Part shown: positions 17,363 to 27,007 of the stretch, piece by piece
How positions within the stretch are numbered: the stretch's first letter is position 1
Layout of the letters: every line of letters begins with the position of its first letter
Source: Desulfoluna sp.
GTDB lineage: Bacteria; Desulfobacterota; Desulfobacteria; Desulfobacterales; Desulfolunaceae
NCBI RefSeq assembly: GCF_030145185.1
Contig: NZ_JAQYWB010000042.1
Span: 1-55,584 of the forward strand
Direction of reading: 5' to 3'
Length of the DNA: 55,584 nt
Notes under the pieces: generated by a model
The model's input: the letters and a program-made list of their open reading frames with translations, nothing else
The model's database searches: none
What the model was told of the DNA's origin: nothing
Made by a program: the position numbers and the translations under genes

Positions 17363-18322
17363 TTAAAAATAATGACAGGCCACTTTGCGGCCCGGGCTTT
17401 TCATCTCAAGATCCGGCTCCACCAGATCACAGCCCTCCTGCCTGTTGGGGCATCGGGGGTGAAAATTGCACCCTTTGGGGGGATGGATGGGGCTGGGAAC
17501 ATCACCCGTCAGGATAATGCGGTCCCGGGGCCTGTCCGGGTCCGGATAGGGAATGGCGGACAGCAGGGCCTTGGTGTAGGGATGCCGGGGGTTGGCGTAG
17601 ACCTCCTCACACGTCCCCTCTTCCACCACTTTTCCCAGGTACATGACGGCGATGCGATCGCAGATGTGTTCCACCACGGCCAGGTCATGGGAGATAATCA
17701 CATAGGAGAGGTTAAACTCTTTCTGGATATCAATAAGGAGGTTGATGATCTGGGCCTGAATGGAGACGTCCAGTGCTGAGACCGGCTCATCACCTATGAT
17801 CATCAGAGGATTCAGGGCCAGCGCCCGGGCAATGCCGATACGCTGGCGCTGACCGCCGGAAAATTCATGGGGATAGAGGTTGCCCTGCTCGGGAGAGAGC
17901 CCCACCTTCTTCAGAAGCCAGGCGACCCGATCGGCACGTTCGGTCTTGTTGCCCATGCCATGGACCTTCATGGGCTCGCCGATGGCGCGGTTGACCGTCA
18001 TGCGTGGATTTAGAGAAGAGAAGGGGTCTTGAAAAATCATCTGCATTTTCTGGCGGGTTTTTCGCAACTCAGCAGGGGACAGGCTATCCAAATCGGCGCC
18101 GTCAAAGTTCAGGGTTCCCTGGGTCTTTTCGACCAGCTTCATGATGCCCAGACCCGTGGTGGTCTTGCCGCATCCAGATTCACCGACGATCCCCAGGGTT
18201 TCCCCTTTTTTAAGGGTGAGGTTAACCCCATCCACGGCATGGACCACATCCGAGTAGCCGCAAAACCCACCTTTGACGGGAAAATGGACTTTCAAGTTTT
18301 CTACGGTCAGAAGGTTTGTCAC
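17363..18322 (-). CDS. dppF: Oligopeptide/dipeptide ABC ATPase, DppF/OppF type
   Basis: The 319-residue cytoplasmic ATPase has Walker A GESGCGKTT (about residues 45-53), signature FSGGQRQRIGIARAL, Walker B LMIIGDEPVSALD and the C-terminal oligopeptide-transporter extension with the CNFHPRCPNRQEGC cysteines. Such Cys clusters bind an Fe-S group in some family members. It overlaps the dppD stop by four bases. It powers the DppBC permease encoded on the opposite strand. Confidence 0.9.
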   Translation of the reverse strand: MTNLLTVENLKVHFPVKGGFCGYSDVVHAVDGVNLTLKKGETLGIVGESGCGKTTTGLGIMKLVEKTQGTLNFDGADLDSLSPAELRKTRQKMQMIFQDPFSSLNPRMTVNRAIGEPMKVHGMGNKTERADRVAWLLKKVGLSPEQGNLYPHEFSGGQRQRIGIARALALNPLMIIGDEPVSALDVSIQAQIINLLIDIQKEFNLSYVIISHDLAVVEHICDRIAVMYLGKVVEEGTCEEVYANPRHPYTKALLSAIPYPDPDRPRDRIILTGDVPSPIHPPKGCNFHPRCPNRQEGCDLVEPDLEMKSPGRKVACHYF

Positions 18323-19329
18323 GCAACGGCTCCTTTTTCACATGCCGATTCACACAGCCAGCACCGTACATCGTGGCCCGGTGACACGGTGAAAAGGGGT
18401 GGCAGCTCGGTTCGGCATCGCTTATTCTGGTGGGGACATCGCGGGGCGAAACTGCACCCCTCGGGGAGTTCGTAAAGGCTGGGCACCATCCCGGGGATCT
18501 CTGTCAGGCGGCTGTTCCCGGCGGCATCTTTGGCGCCGATGACCGGGACCGAGTTCATCAAGCCCTTCGTGTAGGGATGACCGGTTTCATGAAAAAGGAC
18601 ACGCGTGGAGGCGGACTCCACAATGCGCCCGGCATACATGACCACCACCCGGTTGGCCATCTCGGCGATAATCCCCAAGTCATGGGTAATCATCATGATG
18701 GCGGTCTTGTGCTGATCCTGAAGTTTCAGCATGAGGTCCATGATCTGGGCCTGAACGGTAACATCCAGGGCTGTGGTGGGCTCATCGGCGATGAGGATTT
18801 CCGGATCACAGGCCAGGGCCATGGCAATCATCACCCGCTGTCTCATGCCGCCGGAGAGCTGGTGGGGATACTCCGTCACCCGTCGGCGCGCCTCGGGGAC
18901 CTGAACCTTCTCCAGCATCTCCATGGCCTTATCCAGGCTCTCCTTTTTAGACACACCGCGGTGAAGGGCGTAGACCTCCCCGATCTGTTTTCCCACGGTC
19001 TTTAAAGGATTCAGGGACGTCATGGGCTCCTGAAAAATCATGGAAATCCGGTCACCTCGAATTTTACGCATCTGTCGGAGAGTCAGCGCGGCAAGGTCCA
19101 TACCGCCAAAAAGGATCTCGCCCTTTTCGATGCGCCCCGGAGGTTCCGGAATGAGCCGCATGACGGACTGGGCTGTCACGCTCTTCCCGCAACCGGATTC
19201 CCCCACCACTCCCAGAATCTCGCCGGGATACATCCCGAAAGAGACCCCGTTGACGGCATGAGCCACGCCCCGAGGGGTATGAAACCGCGTGGTGAGGTGC
19301 TTTACGTTCAATAAATAGTCGTTTTGCAT
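18319..19329 (-). CDS. dppD: Oligopeptide/dipeptide ABC ATPase, DppD/OppD type
   Basis: The 336-residue ATPase has Walker [10 protein letters not shown] (about residues 39-47), signature [15 protein letters not shown], Walker [13 protein letters not shown] and the C-terminal Cys motif [14 protein letters not shown]. It is first in a two-gene minus-strand operon and divergent from the binding-protein gene. Confidence 0.9.
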   Translation of the reverse strand: MQNDYLLNVKHLTTRFHTPRGVAHAVNGVSFGMYPGEILGVVGESGCGKSVTAQSVMRLIPEPPGRIEKGEILFGGMDLAALTLRQMRKIRGDRISMIFQEPMTSLNPLKTVGKQIGEVYALHRGVSKKESLDKAMEMLEKVQVPEARRRVTEYPHQLSGGMRQRVMIAMALACDPEILIADEPTTALDVTVQAQIMDLMLKLQDQHKTAIMMITHDLGIIAEMANRVVVMYAGRIVESASTRVLFHETGHPYTKGLMNSVPVIGAKDAAGNSRLTEIPGMVPSLYELPEGCSFAPRCPHQNKRCRTELPPLFTVSPGHDVRCWLCESACEKGAVA

Positions 19330-19493
19330 GGTACCCCTGATTGAATGGAAATTGAGGAAAAATTAATACCAGCTATTTAGGACCCATTCAACTCTTAAAA
19401 AAACCAAATCCTCTGAAAACCTTTCCTTTCAGGGAACCATGATTCCCTTACATTCCCCCGCAGGGAACATAAATTTAGTTTTATGATAACTTA

Positions 19494-19523
19494 TTGACAG
19501 CCATTTAAGGGTGTGGTTCTATT
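19494..19523 (+). promoter_or_regulatory. Candidate sigma-70 promoter of dppA
   Basis: TTGACA (19494-19499) and TCTATT (19518-19523) are separated by 18 bp and lie about 60 bp upstream of dppA. The divergent gap (19330-19585) also contains AGGGAAC/ATTCCCT half-repeats near 19433-19470 that might bind a regulator. Confidence 0.45.
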
Positions 19524-19585
19524 TTTAGTTCTCGCAAAATATTTTATTGTTTTTTCAGTCACAGTTATTCAGGAGGATCGTTTTA

Positions 19586-21178
19586 ATGAAGAATATTGGA
19601 ACATTGCTGCTCGCTGCCGTAACGGCTCTTCTGGTAACGGCGGGAGGGGCATCAGCTTCTTCCGGCGGAACCTTTGTTTTCTGCGCGCCTTACGGGGGGG
19701 ACCTTTTTTCCCTGGACATGCATAAAACATCACGCACCCAGGATTACATCGTCGGACTCAACATTAACCGCAGCCTGTACAAATGGGACGCGGATCAGAG
19801 CAAGCCCGTTCTTGCCCTCGCCACCGATGTCAAGATCTCTGCCGACAGAAAGGTCTACACCTTCTCCCTTCGTAACAATGTGAAATTTCACAACGGACGG
19901 ACCATGACCGCCGATGACGTGATCTGGAGCTACAACAGGATCGCCCAGCCCGAAACCTCCTCATCAGCCGCCAGCTACATCGCCAACATCGAAGGCGCCG
20001 ATGCCGTGATGACAGGAAAAACCAAAACCATCAGCGGCCTTAAAAAAATCGATGACTTCACCCTGGAGATGACCCTCAAGCACCCCGTGGACATCGGCTA
20101 CGCCCTCTGCAAAGTTGAGGCCGCCATCGTCCCCCGCGAAGCCATTGAAGGCCGGGAAGCCGAATTTTCCATCAACCCTGTGGGATGTGGACCCTTCAAG
20201 TTCGTCAAGTGGGTACGCGGCAGCGAAGTGATCCTGGAAAAATTTGATGGCTACTTCGAAGCCGGCAAGCCCTACATCGACAAACTGGTTTACAAGATCA
20301 TGCCCGAAGGAGCGGCCCGTGACATCGCCTTCCGTTCCGGCGAGCTCGACGCCAACATCGTGGGGGCTTCCCAGTATCCCATCTATCTGCGTGACCCCCA
20401 GATCAAAGACAACATGATCGAAGTGGCGGAGATGTACACCCGCCTCATCGGCTTCAACTCCGAGTTCAAGCCCTTTGCCGATCTGCGCGTGCGCAAGGCC
20501 ATCAACCACGCCATCAATGCCGAACTGATCATTCGAAAATTGCTCAAGAACAAGGCCGTTCTCGCCACCGGTTTTCTGCCCACCAGCTCCCCTGCGTATG
20601 ACACGGCGATGAAAGGGTACGAATACAACCTGACCAAGGCCAAAGCGCTGATGAAAGAGGCGGGTTACGCGGACGGCTTTACCTTTGAGTGCATTGCCAC
20701 CGCCAACAAAAGCTGGGGCGTGGGCATCGTCGAGGCCCTGATCCCCTTTCTGAAGCGAATCAATATTACCATCAAACCCCAGCAGCTCGAAGGCGCGGCC
20801 CTGGGCGAGCGTTGCCGCACCGGCAAGTTTGATGCCTTTATCTGGTCCAATGAATCCGGTCCCGATCCCCTGGAGACTCTCAATCGATATCGCTCCACCA
20901 CCCCGAGATCTGCGGGCAACTACACCGCCTATGCCAACCCCAAGTACGACAAGGCTCTGGACATGGCTGCCACCGCAAAGACCCCTGCAGAAAAGCTTGA
21001 ATGGGTGAAAAAAGCCAACCGGATCCTCTTTGAAGATGCCCCTTTCTGGTTCTTCAACTACAACAAGGCCATCATCGCTTATCAGCCTTGGGTCAAGGGG
21101 ATCAAGCCCGTTGCGATTGAAATGATGCTCCAGGATTTCACCAACGTCACAATCGATGACAGCTCTCCCCGAAAGTAG
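19586..21178 (+). CDS. dppA: Peptide ABC transporter substrate-binding protein (DppA/OppA type)
   Basis: The 530-residue periplasmic SBP (family 5) has a signal peptide (MKNIGTLLLAAVTALLVTAGGASA) and the family signature DVKISADRKVYTFSLRNNVKFHNGRTMTADDV early in the mature protein, in two overlapping parts. ATG 19586 is preceded by a perfect AGGAGG. It is followed after 298 bp by the permease genes; that gap shows no gene. Proteins of this family bind di- or oligopeptides, nickel or heme; the ligand is not readable from the sequence. Confidence 0.9.
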   Translation: MKNIGTLLLAAVTALLVTAGGASASSGGTFVFCAPYGGDLFSLDMHKTSRTQDYIVGLNINRSLYKWDADQSKPVLALATDVKISADRKVYTFSLRNNVKFHNGRTMTADDVIWSYNRIAQPETSSSAASYIANIEGADAVMTGKTKTISGLKKIDDFTLEMTLKHPVDIGYALCKVEAAIVPREAIEGREAEFSINPVGCGPFKFVKWVRGSEVILEKFDGYFEAGKPYIDKLVYKIMPEGAARDIAFRSGELDANIVGASQYPIYLRDPQIKDNMIEVAEMYTRLIGFNSEFKPFADLRVRKAINHAINAELIIRKLLKNKAVLATGFLPTSSPAYDTAMKGYEYNLTKAKALMKEAGYADGFTFECIATANKSWGVGIVEALIPFLKRINITIKPQQLEGAALGERCRTGKFDAFIWSNESGPDPLETLNRYRSTTPRSAGNYTAYANPKYDKALDMAATAKTPAEKLEWVKKANRILFEDAPFWFFNYNKAIIAYQPWVKGIKPVAIEMMLQDFTNVTIDDSSPRK

Positions 21179-21476
21179 ATCCCGGGAAAGCTTACGCACC
21201 CTTTTAAAGAAGTAAACGCCAGCCACAGAGCTTGAAAGAGACCCCGAGAGGAACCATCGGTGGGAGCCACCACCCTTTTTTCGGGCTCTTTGCTCGCTCT
21301 GTGGTTTTATTATTGAACGTTTCGAATGCATCGGAAGACAAACCGTTCCCCGGACGTGCCTTTGCCTGCAAAACAAACCGCCCGGCAAACCACCCATGGT
21401 CCGACAGGCTGGCCCACCGGGGGCCTCTGATCGCATTTGCTCGCCATTCATTTTTTTATCCCAGGTTGTTCAACGT

Positions 21477-22406
21477 ATGAGAGCTTACGCTTTTCGCCGT
21501 ATTCTACAATTCATCCCCACGATCCTGATCATTTCGGTCATTATGTTCGTGCTGCTTAATCTTTTGCCGGGAAACGCCGCCCTGATGGCCGGTGACCAGC
21601 GCAAGGCTCCGGACCCCCGGGTCGTGGAGCAGTTGAAAAAGGAGTGGGGAATCGACAAACCGATTCATACCCGTTATTTCATCTATCTCAAAGGCCTCGT
21701 TCAGGGAGACCTGGGCACCTCGTTCTTGAGGCGGGAACCCGTGAACAAGCTCGTGGGAGAACGCATCTGGCCCACCTTGCGCCTCTCTTTTGCCGCCCTT
21801 TTCATCTCCGTTGCCATCGGTATCCCCTTAGGCTTTATCTCGGCCCTTAAACGGGGCTCCCTCATCGACACCGCCTCCATGGTCGCTGCGGTCTCCGGGG
21901 TCTCGTTGCCCCAATTCTGGCTGGGCCTGTTGATGATGTATCTCTTCTCCGTGGTCCTGGGCTGGCTCCCTTCCTCGGGGTACGGCAATGGAAATTTCGT
22001 GAACCTGATCATGCCTGCCTTCACCCTGGGCATCGGGTACACCGCTCTTTTAGCCCGCGCCACCCGGGCTGCCGTTCTTGAAGTTTTACATAAAGATTAC
22101 ATCCGTACCGCAAGAGCCAAGGGGCTCTCCGAGATTATGGTCAACTGGCGCCACGTCATGCGAAACACCATGGTGCTGGTCCTGACGACCGCGGGCCTGC
22201 AATTCGGCGCCCTCATCGGCCAGACCGTCATTGTGGAAAAACTCTTCTCATGGCCTGGCCTCGGTTCCCTTCTCGTGGACTCCATTTTCCAAAGGGACAT
22301 CCCCGTCACCCAGGGGTGTATCCTGGTTATGATTCTCGTCTTTCTCATCGTCAACCTTGTGGTGGATCTTCTCTATTCGGTGGTGGATCCAAGGATCGAA
22401 TACTGA
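21477..22406 (+). CDS. dppB: Peptide ABC permease DppB/OppB
   Basis: The 309-residue inner-membrane permease starts MRAYAFRRILQFIPTILIISV and has the DppB-type N-terminal helix, six hydrophobic segments and an EAA loop near RTARAKGLSEIMVNWRHVMRN. ATG 21477 is chosen because the protein then begins as in homologues. Its stop overlaps the dppC start (TGATG). Confidence 0.88.
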   Translation: MRAYAFRRILQFIPTILIISVIMFVLLNLLPGNAALMAGDQRKAPDPRVVEQLKKEWGIDKPIHTRYFIYLKGLVQGDLGTSFLRREPVNKLVGERIWPTLRLSFAALFISVAIGIPLGFISALKRGSLIDTASMVAAVSGVSLPQFWLGLLMMYLFSVVLGWLPSSGYGNGNFVNLIMPAFTLGIGYTALLARATRAAVLEVLHKDYIRTARAKGLSEIMVNWRHVMRNTMVLVLTTAGLQFGALIGQTVIVEKLFSWPGLGSLLVDSIFQRDIPVTQGCILVMILVFLIVNLVVDLLYSVVDPRIEY

Positions 22407-23236
22407 TGGCATTTTCAAAAGCAGCACTCAAAGGAAACAGTAACCTCATCATCGGCGCGGTGCTCACCGTTCTGGTCATCGGCATGGCGGTGTTCGCGCC
22501 GGTTCTTGCCCCCTACCATCCCGTTGATGACGCAGACCTCATGGTTGCGGAAGAGCCCCCGTCCAGCGATTACCTCTGCGGCACGGACACCCAGGGGCGT
22601 GACGTCCTCTCCCGGGTGATCTACGGCTCGCGGATCTCTCTCTCCGTCGGGCTGGTGAGCCAGCTTATCAACACCCTTATTGGCGTGATTTTAGGGGTCA
22701 CCGCTGGCTATTTCGGTTCCTGGTGGGACGATCTCATCATGGGACTGACCAACATCATGCTCTCCATCCCTTCCATGATCTTTGCCCTGGCCATTATGGC
22801 CCTTCTTGGACCGGGGCTCGTCAACATCTACATCGCCCTGGGGCTTACGAACTGGTCCTTTACCTGCCGGATCACGCGATCCCAGGTGCTCTCAGCCAAG
22901 CGTATTGAATACATCCGGGCCGCCGAAGCCCTGGGTTACGGCAAATGGCGCATTATGTTCGGCCAGATTCTTCCCAACGTGGTGGGACCGATCCTTGTTA
23001 TGGCAACCCTGGGCATCGCCTACGCGATTTTAACGGAGGCCTCACTCTCCTTCCTGGGCCTCGGCACCCAGCCCCCCACCCCGAGTTGGGGCGGCATGCT
23101 CTCCAACGCCCGGGAAGAGTTCTTCACGGCCCCCTGGATCTCGATCTTTCCGGGACTGGCCATCTTCGCCACCGTGCTCGGTTTCAACCTCCTCGGCGAC
23201 GGGCTGCGGGACCTTCTGGATCCGCATAAACTATAG
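22406..23236 (+). CDS. dppC: Peptide ABC permease DppC/OppC
   Basis: The 276-residue permease has the OppC N-terminal motif (YHPVDDADLM...CGTDTQGRDVLSRVIYGSRISL in two adjoining parts), six helices and the EAA loop RAAEALGYGKWRIMFGQILPN. It starts by overlap with dppB, so the two are co-translated and form the heterodimeric channel. Confidence 0.88.
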   Translation: MAFSKAALKGNSNLIIGAVLTVLVIGMAVFAPVLAPYHPVDDADLMVAEEPPSSDYLCGTDTQGRDVLSRVIYGSRISLSVGLVSQLINTLIGVILGVTAGYFGSWWDDLIMGLTNIMLSIPSMIFALAIMALLGPGLVNIYIALGLTNWSFTCRITRSQVLSAKRIEYIRAAEALGYGKWRIMFGQILPNVVGPILVMATLGIAYAILTEASLSFLGLGTQPPTPSWGGMLSNAREEFFTAPWISIFPGLAIFATVLGFNLLGDGLRDLLDPHKL

Positions 23237-23333
23237 GTCTAAACTGGCATCGACATGCCGTCCTCTCACGCACTCGTGAGGAACGGTCTATGCCCTCTTA
23301 CTTCATACGGATGCGATACGCATTCGCCCTATG

Positions 23334-23357
23334 GGCCCAGGGGAGATCCCCTGGGCC
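23334..23357 (+). terminator. 10-bp hairpin upstream of the amidohydrolase gene
   Basis: GGCCCAGGGG (23334-23343) pairs with CCCCTGGGCC (23348-23357) around AGAT. It lies in the 139-bp gap after dppC and has no T-run. It overlaps GCCGGAGGC-type repeat sequence, so it may be a processing site or weak attenuator. Confidence 0.45.
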
Positions 23358-23375
23358 GCCGGAGGCAAATAAAAA

Positions 23376-24947
23376 ATGAAACGCGCGATTGTCTCAAGCC
23401 GAATTTACACCGGGGTCAAAGAGTCCCCCTTTGCGGAAGCCCTGCTGGTGGAGGACGGCCTCATCACGGCCGTGGGGACCACCGACGAAATCATGGCCCA
23501 GGTCACCCCGGATACAACCGTTACCTCCCTGCCCGGCCACCTCGTCACCCCCGGCCTGGTGGACGCCCATTCCCACCTTGCCAGCTATGGCCTCACCCTG
23601 ACTCGGGTCAATCTGGTAGGCCTGCCCTCCATAGAAGCCTGTAGAAAGGCCATTCAAGAGGCTGTGGCCATCGCCGAACCCGGGGCCTGGATTATCGGTC
23701 GCGGCTGGAACCATCATTTCTGGGAAGAGCAGCGGGAACCCACCCGGGCCGACCTCGATGATATCTCCCCGAATCATCCCGTGGCCATGACCCGCGCCTG
23801 CGGTCATCTCATTTGGGTCAACGCAAAAGCCCTGGAGGTCGCCGGTATCACGAAAAAGACGGTCACCCCCGAGGGGGGCCAGATCGACCGGGACAAAAAC
23901 GGCCTCCCCACCGGCATCATTCGGGAGTGCCTGGACGTGATCCGAGAGCACATCCCCGCCGTTACCCATGAAGAGAGAAAAACCGCCATCCTGGAAGCCC
24001 AGGTGCGCACCCTGGCCTTTGGCCTTACCGGCGTCCATGTCTGCGAAGAGTTCGAAGATTACCTCGCCTACGCTGAGCTGGAAAAGGAAGGCAAGCTCAA
24101 ACTCCGGGTCTGCCATCTCCTGCCCCCGGAAGTACTCGACAAAGCAGACGCCATGGGCATCCGCCCCGGCGCCGGAAGCGATCACCTCTGGCACACCCAC
24201 GTCAAACTCTTTATGGACGGCTCCCTGGGTGCAGAAACGGCCTGGATGTTCGAGCCCTACGAGGGTTCAACGGATTGCTGCGGCCTCGCCTGTCTGACAC
24301 AGGAAGAGCTTCACGCCCAGATCGAGATGGCCTATAAAACGGGCCGCAGCGTTGCCATCCACGCCATCGGCGACCAGGCCGTTTCCACCGCCCTCGATGG
24401 GTTTGCGGCCATGCGCGCCCTCTACCCGGGGAAAAAACGCGACCGCATCGAACACCTCCAGCGGGTCAGGCCGAAAGATCTCCTCCGATTCAAAGAGATG
24501 GACGTCACCGCCTCTGTACAACCCGGCTTTCTCCCCACGGACTGGAAAACTGCCGAAGCCAAATGGGGCCTTCCCCGCTGCCGCGACGCCTACACCTGGA
24601 AACGCATTCAGGAGACCGGCATCCGCATGCAGTTCGGCTCCGACGTCCCCGTGGAATCCAACAATCCCATGATTGGCATCCGCGCCGCCATGTTCCGCAC
24701 CGACGCCGAAAACAATCCCGCCGGAGGCTGGTTCCCCGACCAGGCCCTCTCCTTCTGGGAAGCCGTCGATGGCTACACCAAAACCGCCGCCTGGACCGCT
24801 GGCATTGAAGAAAAAGCAGGCACCATCGAGCCCGGAAAATGGGCGGATTTCACTGTTTTTGACGATGATTTTTCCGATCCTGAAAAGGCCATACTCAAAG
24901 CGACTGTGGTAAAAACAATCGTGGGGGGAGACGTGGTCACCGGATAA
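23376..24947 (+). CDS. YtcJ-type amidohydrolase
   Basis: The 523-residue metal-dependent hydrolase of the amidohydrolase-3/YtcJ group has the metal-binding HxH in DAHSHL (about residues 66-71), RGWNHHFW, VKLFMDGSLGAETA, AIHAIGDQAV (metal His) and a late catalytic Asp in FGSDVPVES. No signal peptide is seen, so it acts in the cytoplasm. Co-direction with the peptide permease suggests it hydrolyses an imported amide or N-acyl compound. The exact substrate is unknown. Confidence 0.82.
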   Translation: MKRAIVSSRIYTGVKESPFAEALLVEDGLITAVGTTDEIMAQVTPDTTVTSLPGHLVTPGLVDAHSHLASYGLTLTRVNLVGLPSIEACRKAIQEAVAIAEPGAWIIGRGWNHHFWEEQREPTRADLDDISPNHPVAMTRACGHLIWVNAKALEVAGITKKTVTPEGGQIDRDKNGLPTGIIRECLDVIREHIPAVTHEERKTAILEAQVRTLAFGLTGVHVCEEFEDYLAYAELEKEGKLKLRVCHLLPPEVLDKADAMGIRPGAGSDHLWHTHVKLFMDGSLGAETAWMFEPYEGSTDCCGLACLTQEELHAQIEMAYKTGRSVAIHAIGDQAVSTALDGFAAMRALYPGKKRDRIEHLQRVRPKDLLRFKEMDVTASVQPGFLPTDWKTAEAKWGLPRCRDAYTWKRIQETGIRMQFGSDVPVESNNPMIGIRAAMFRTDAENNPAGGWFPDQALSFWEAVDGYTKTAAWTAGIEEKAGTIEPGKWADFTVFDDDFSDPEKAILKATVVKTIVGGDVVTG

Positions 24948-24957
24948 AAAAAAGGTC

Positions 24958-25127
24958 ACTATTCAGCTATCCATTTTTGCTTTATGGCCCCGGTCTGACA
25001 GCACCCTACGCTTTTCGTCTTCCCCGCGCAGGCGGGGATCCATGTATGAAAAGACGTGACGTATTGGCATTTGAATCTTTCTGTCATTTGCCTCGAACGA
25101 CTTGGCGAAGGCAAGCTGAATAGTTAC
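24958..25127 (-). repeat. 170-bp repeat with ACTATTCAGCT ends (right flank of the peptide-transport cluster)
   Basis: Inverted ends ACTATTCAGCT (24958-24968) and AGCTGAATAGT (25114-25124) bound a sequence that is the uninterrupted inverse of 16949-17300. Internally it carries CCCCGCGCAGGCGGGG, a palindrome common in proteobacterial REP sequences. Confidence 0.65.
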
Positions 25128-25136
25128 AAAAAAAAA

Positions 25137-25168
25137 GGCCCCCGGCAATCCTGCCGGGGGCCTTTTTT
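25137..25168. terminator. Rho-independent terminator
   Basis: GGCCCCCGGCA (25137-25147) pairs perfectly with TGCCGGGGGCC (25152-25162), loop ATCC, followed by six T on + and preceded by a long A-run (T on -). It is thus bidirectional and ends both the amidohydrolase and the TRAP operon. Confidence 0.88.
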
Positions 25169-25196
25169 AATATTCGATACTTACGGGCGCTCCGCT

Positions 25197-26501
25197 TTAA
25201 TCCACCATCTGGTTGGGCAGATAGAAGACAATGTCCGGAAAAGCCGTGATGGCGATCACCATGAGGATCATGATGATGAAAAAGGGGAAGGTGGCCTTGA
25301 GGATGTCCCCCACCTTCTCGCCGGAGATCCCTTCGATGACAAAGATGCTGAATCCCACCGGGGGGGTGATCTGGGAAAGCTCCACCATGAAGACGAGAAA
25401 GATCCCGAACCACAGGGGATGAAAGCCTGCAGCCACCACGATGGGCAGCACGATGGGCAGGGTCATGACCACGATGGAGATCCCGTCTAAAATCATGCCC
25501 AGAAAGAGGTACATGATGGCGATGACAAAAATCAGTACATAGGGCGAGAGCCCCAGGCCTGAGATATAGAGACTCAAGGCACGGGCGATGCCCACGAACC
25601 CCACCACCTGGGAGAGAAAGGCCGCACCCACAATGATAAAGGAGATCATGGAGGTGGTCTGCACGGCAGAGAGCACCGCTTCCCGGAAGTTTTCCACCGT
25701 CAGGTTCTTAAACCACACCGCAAGGGCCAGCGCACCCACCACCCCGATGGCTGCGGCTTCCGTGGGGGTGGTAATCCCCATGTAGATGCCCCCTAAAACC
25801 ACGACAATGAGCAGGAGCACGGGAAACAGCTCCCGGGAGGCTGCGAGCTTCTCTTTAAAGGTGTAGCGTTCTTCTTCCACGGGCATAATCCCGGGGTCGA
25901 GGGTGGCGCGAACCATGATGTAGACAGCGTAGGCCGATGCCAGAGCCAGGCCGGGGATCACCCCGGCAATAAAGAGCTTGCCGATGGAGGTGTCGGATAG
26001 AATTCCGTAGATAATCATGATCAGACTGGGCGGAATAAGAAACCCGAGGGTCCCTGCCCCGGCCAGAGAGCCGATGGCGATGCTGCGGTCATAGCCCCGT
26101 TTTGAGAGCTCATCCAGGGTGATTTTCCCCACGGTGGCTGTGGTGGCGGCACTCGAGCCCGAGACGGCGGCAAAGAGCGAACAGGCCACAACGTTGATGT
26201 GAAGCAATCGCCCGGGAACACCGGCCAGCCACGGTTGAAGTCCATTTAACAGCCGTGTGGAGATCTGGGTCCGGTAAAGAATCTCCCCCATGAGGATAAA
26301 GAGCGGCAAAGCCGTCAGGGACCAGGAGTTGGTGCTGTTCCAGATGGAGTTGGCCAACAGACCGCCGATCTTGTCCCAGACCGACAGGGTGGGCGGCAGG
26401 TTGAGCTTGAACATCAACATGCCCATCACCCCTGCCCCCATCAGGGAGAAGCCGATCCAGAGACCGGACAGCAGCAGCAGGAACATCACCCCAAAGAGCA
26501 A
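25197..26501 (-). CDS. dctM: TRAP transporter large permease DctM
   Basis: The 434-residue inner-membrane protein with about twelve helices is the ion-coupled channel of a TRAP system. Family features include SGSSAATTATVGKI (about residues 112-125), GAGTLGFLIPPSLIMIIYG and the later ITPPVGFSIFVIEGI. It lies five bases behind dctQ and ends the operon at a strong terminator. Confidence 0.92.
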   Translation of the reverse strand: MLFGVMFLLLLSGLWIGFSLMGAGVMGMLMFKLNLPPTLSVWDKIGGLLANSIWNSTNSWSLTALPLFILMGEILYRTQISTRLLNGLQPWLAGVPGRLLHINVVACSLFAAVSGSSAATTATVGKITLDELSKRGYDRSIAIGSLAGAGTLGFLIPPSLIMIIYGILSDTSIGKLFIAGVIPGLALASAYAVYIMVRATLDPGIMPVEEERYTFKEKLAASRELFPVLLLIVVVLGGIYMGITTPTEAAAIGVVGALALAVWFKNLTVENFREAVLSAVQTTSMISFIIVGAAFLSQVVGFVGIARALSLYISGLGLSPYVLIFVIAIMYLFLGMILDGISIVVMTLPIVLPIVVAAGFHPLWFGIFLVFMVELSQITPPVGFSIFVIEGISGEKVGDILKATFPFFIIMILMVIAITAFPDIVFYLPNQMVD

Positions 26502-26506
26502 AAAGG

Positions 26507-27004
26507 TTAGAATGAGCGGATCTGAAACGATAACAACCTCCTCAAAAAATCACCGATAAGCTGTAAAATCAACAGCAGCAGGCCCACCGGGATGACCAGC
26601 TGGGGAATATAAAGGGGGGTTTCGGAGATCGAATCCGCCGTCATGCCCAGGTCCCAAACATCATAGGTCATCAGAACCGCATGATAGAAAGCAAAGCCGG
26701 CAAGGGCAATGGCCCCGGCCAGCACCAGAAGGTCCAGGACCCTAAGGACCGGTTCCGGCAATTTGCTCCGCAACAGGGAGATCCGGATGTGGGTCCCCTC
26801 TTTCATGGAAAAAGAGAGCCCCATCATGACCACCACGACAAAAAAGTAGGCGCAGTATTCGTCACCAATGAGAGTGGAGGTATTAAAGAGCGTCCTCGCA
26901 CAGATCTCAAGGGTGATCAGCGCCACGATCAATAGCATGAACAAACCGGAGACATAGCCTCCGGCTTTGGAGCAGGCATCGATAAATAAGATAATTTTTT
27001 TCAT
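26507..27004 (-). CDS. dctQ: TRAP transporter small permease DctQ
   Basis: The 165-residue, four-helix membrane subunit has the DctQ pattern of an early helix followed by EICARTLFNTSTLIGDEYC (about residues 32-50) and SMKEGTHIRISLL. It follows dctP by three bases and pairs with DctM. Confidence 0.88.
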   Translation of the reverse strand: MKKIILFIDACSKAGGYVSGLFMLLIVALITLEICARTLFNTSTLIGDEYCAYFFVVVVMMGLSFSMKEGTHIRISLLRSKLPEPVLRVLDLLVLAGAIALAGFAFYHAVLMTYDVWDLGMTADSISETPLYIPQLVIPVGLLLLILQLIGDFLRRLLSFQIRSF

Positions 27005-27007
27005 AAT

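Noticed and set aside
19964-21451. Long open frame (495 codons) on the minus strand opposite dppA
   Set aside because: It lies antisense to a clear binding-protein gene with signal peptide and perfect ribosome site. Its protein has no recognisable motif and it arises from the GC-biased third positions of dppA.
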